The notes below the pieces were generated by a model. That model was not told where the DNA came from. It did no database searches and was given only the letters and a program-made list of their open reading frames with translations. Positions 59,122 through 60,086 of a stretch of 60,086 bases of DNA are shown here, piece after piece. The stretch is from Ensifer sp. LC11. GTDB taxonomy: Bacteria; Pseudomonadota; Alphaproteobacteria; Rhizobiales; Rhizobiaceae. The stretch's first letter is position 1; every line of letters begins with the position of its first letter. Location of the stretch: contig NZ_MBSO01000039.1 of the NCBI RefSeq assembly GCF_001695835.1, positions 1-60,086 on the forward strand, in the 5' to 3' direction. Position numbers and translations under genes: made by a program.

Positions 59122-59152
59122 TTGCATAAGTATGAGAGAATTATGGTATAAA
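59122..59152 (+). promoter_or_regulatory. Weak promoter candidate for the AT-rich cassette
   Basis: TTGCAT at 59122-59127 and TATAAA at 59147-59152 are separated by 19 bp in the AT-rich gap before the small SANT-like gene. The spacing is slightly long, so this is tentative. Confidence 0.3.
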
Positions 59153-59184
59153 CCATCCTCTAGGTTGAAGTTGGAGATTCGCGG

Positions 59185-59391
59185 ATGGCGAAAGAACCCA
59201 AGAACCATGGTAAACCTTGGTCGGACAGTCAGGTAAAAGAACTTAAGCAGCTTGCGAATGAGAACACTCCGACGCGCGTTATTGGATTGAAGTTGGGAAG
59301 GACTGAAAGCTCAGTTCGTGCGAAAGCCCAAGGCGAGAATGTTTCTCTAAAGCCAACGAATCAATCTCCGTATAATCGGCGGCCAAAGTAA
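59185..59391 (+). CDS. Small SANT/Myb-like helix-turn-helix protein
   Basis: A 68-residue basic protein: KPWSDSQVKELKQLANENTPTR followed by VIGLKLGRTESSVRAKAQ, which looks like a Myb/SANT- or sigma-4-like DNA-binding fold in which a tryptophan helix precedes a recognition helix, ending NQSPYNRRPK. Similar small proteins occur in mobile or accessory DNA. Its composition is clearly more AT-rich than the genes before it. It is nine bases upstream of the DUF3800 gene, so the two form a cassette. Confidence 0.75.
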   Translation: MAKEPKNHGKPWSDSQVKELKQLANENTPTRVIGLKLGRTESSVRAKAQGENVSLKPTNQSPYNRRPK

Positions 59392-59400
59392 CAATCCTCA

Positions 59401-59988
59401 ATGTATCGGCTGTATGTTGATGAAGTAGGCACTGACGACATCACGCACCTTGCTGACGATAATAATCGCTATCTCAGTCTTTCTGGGGTTGCGATGAAAA
59501 TCGTCGATGCAAGGGACGACCTCACACCGAAGTTCAACTGGATCAAGGCTGCTGTTCTGGAGCAGGATCCGGACGATCCAGTGATCTTCCACCGAACTGA
59601 TATCGTTCAGAAAAAGCGGGCCTTTGGTGTACTGAACGATCCTCAGAAAAGAGATCTTTTTGATCGCGGCATTCATAGGGCCATGTCGACCACGCCATAC
59701 ACGGTCATTACCGCGCTAATCGACAAACTGGGCATGGTGAACCAGCCCCGCTGGCAAAATCAGCACCCTTACCACTACCTAATGGAAATCTTGCTTGAGA
59801 AATACACGCAGTTTCTGGAGCGAGTGGATGACATTGGCGACGTCATGCCGGAGGGACGAAAAGGGAAAAAGGACACTGCCCTGCAAGCTGAGTTCGCTCA
59901 GGTCTTACAGCGGGGCACTTACTTTGTCTCAGCGGCGAGAATGCAGAAACGCATTGCTTCGCCGACGCTAGAGCGTTTCATGTTTTGA
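59401..59988 (+). pseudogene. DUF3800 family protein, truncated by IS630 insertion
   Basis: The frame encodes about 190 residues beginning MYRLYVDEVGTDDITH, the DUF3800 N-terminus (Y-V-D-E-x-G). The family normally continues to a C-terminal G-L-Q-L-A-D-L motif, which is missing. At TA 59969-59970 the sequence changes to an IS630 end, so the last five or six codons (ERFMF) and the stop are from the element. DUF3800 proteins have an RNase H-like fold and are often found in mobile or defence-type DNA, but their function is unknown. The product is probably inactive. Confidence 0.75.
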
Positions 59989-60086
59989 CGGAAGCGTAGC
60001 CGGCGTTTGCGAAGTAATTGCTGCATTCGCCGGGTTGGATGGTTGCGACGAGCGAGCCGATGTGTCGCCAGGTGTCTTCGATCGTT
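59971..60086 (-). mobile_element. IS630-family insertion sequence, partial, inserted in the DUF3800 gene
   Basis: The element starts just after the TA dinucleotide at 59969-59970, the usual IS630 target, and runs off the window. Its terminal bases GAGCGTTTCATG presumably form the inverted repeat. The transposase reading frame runs inward toward the end of the DUF3800 gene. Confidence 0.7.
59978..60086 (-). CDS. IS630-family transposase, C-terminal fragment
   Basis: On the minus strand a frame open from the window edge gives 35 residues ending GECSNYFANAGYASVKT before a TGA at 59978-59980. The E-C-x-N-Y-F-x-x-A-G-Y-A tail marks an IS630-type DDE transposase. It is related to but different from the fragment at 1-104, so the two elements are separate types, not one duplicated copy. 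Confidence 0.75.
   Translation of the reverse strand, partial: TIEDTWRHIGSLVATIQPGECSNYFANAGYASVKT

Overview
The window looks like chromosome of an alphaproteobacterium of the order Rhizobiales, most like Sinorhizobium/Ensifer. Reasons: the GC-rich codon use with long antisense open frames, the gene order holA-lptE-leuS with a divergent yggS-type gene, the DUF1013 (TrcR-type) gene, the ~1600-residue NAD-glutamate dehydrogenase, the SDHAF4-like DUF1674 protein beside acsA, and the htpX-rsmB-heparinase-purH order. This is judged from protein and gene-order recognition; no database search was run.

Layout. Bases 1-104 are the last codons of an IS630-type transposase. Bases 337-37936 are mostly housekeeping: holA, lptE, leuS (minus), yggS, prpE, a LysR regulator divergent from a solitary ectC-like gene, trcR/DUF1013, acsA, sdhAF4, htpX-rsmB, a heparinase II/III-like gene, purH, a UMF1-type transporter, NAD-GDH, pyridoxal kinase, beta-carbonic anhydrase, an MltB-like lytic transglycosylase, asd, an MHS-type transporter with a large inserted domain, a PAP2 phosphatase, leuB, a LysE exporter, an M3 peptidase and a TrpD-like protein with a truncated LysR head. 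Three 16-mers close to the ParB site parS (7170, 12272, 27710) suggest the segment lies near parAB and the replication origin. In related genomes parAB is expected just left of holA, where this window instead shows the IS630 end.

From about 38 kb the window becomes accessory and catabolic. A TonB-dependent receptor is followed by a carbohydrate cluster (40.2-59.1 kb) with two LacI-family regulators. It encodes a DUF993 aldolase-like protein, a Gfo/Idh/MocA oxidoreductase, a fused CoA-transferase, an enoyl-CoA hydratase-like protein, an aldehyde dehydrogenase, a GtsA-like CUT1 ABC importer, two GMC oxidoreductases, an SDR, a Dabb protein and a MOFRL-type glycerate kinase. Near-identical palindromes (core TTGGAACGTTCCAA) precede the DUF993 gene, the first lacI operon and the second GMC operon 14 kb away. 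A different motif (core AACGTTTT) flanks the second lacI and the ABC operon. The cluster therefore appears to be a two-repressor regulon for an unidentified sugar, polyol or glycoside that yields glycerate and acyl-CoA products.

The last kilobase (59.1-60.1 kb) is noticeably more AT-rich. It holds a short SANT/Myb-like gene and a DUF3800 gene cut off by a second, different IS630-type element facing into the window. Other structures of note are a roughly 20-bp leuB leader hairpin, a switch-like purH leader, and two uncatalogued small genes with good ribosome binding sites (28956-29075 minus; 33647-33778 plus).
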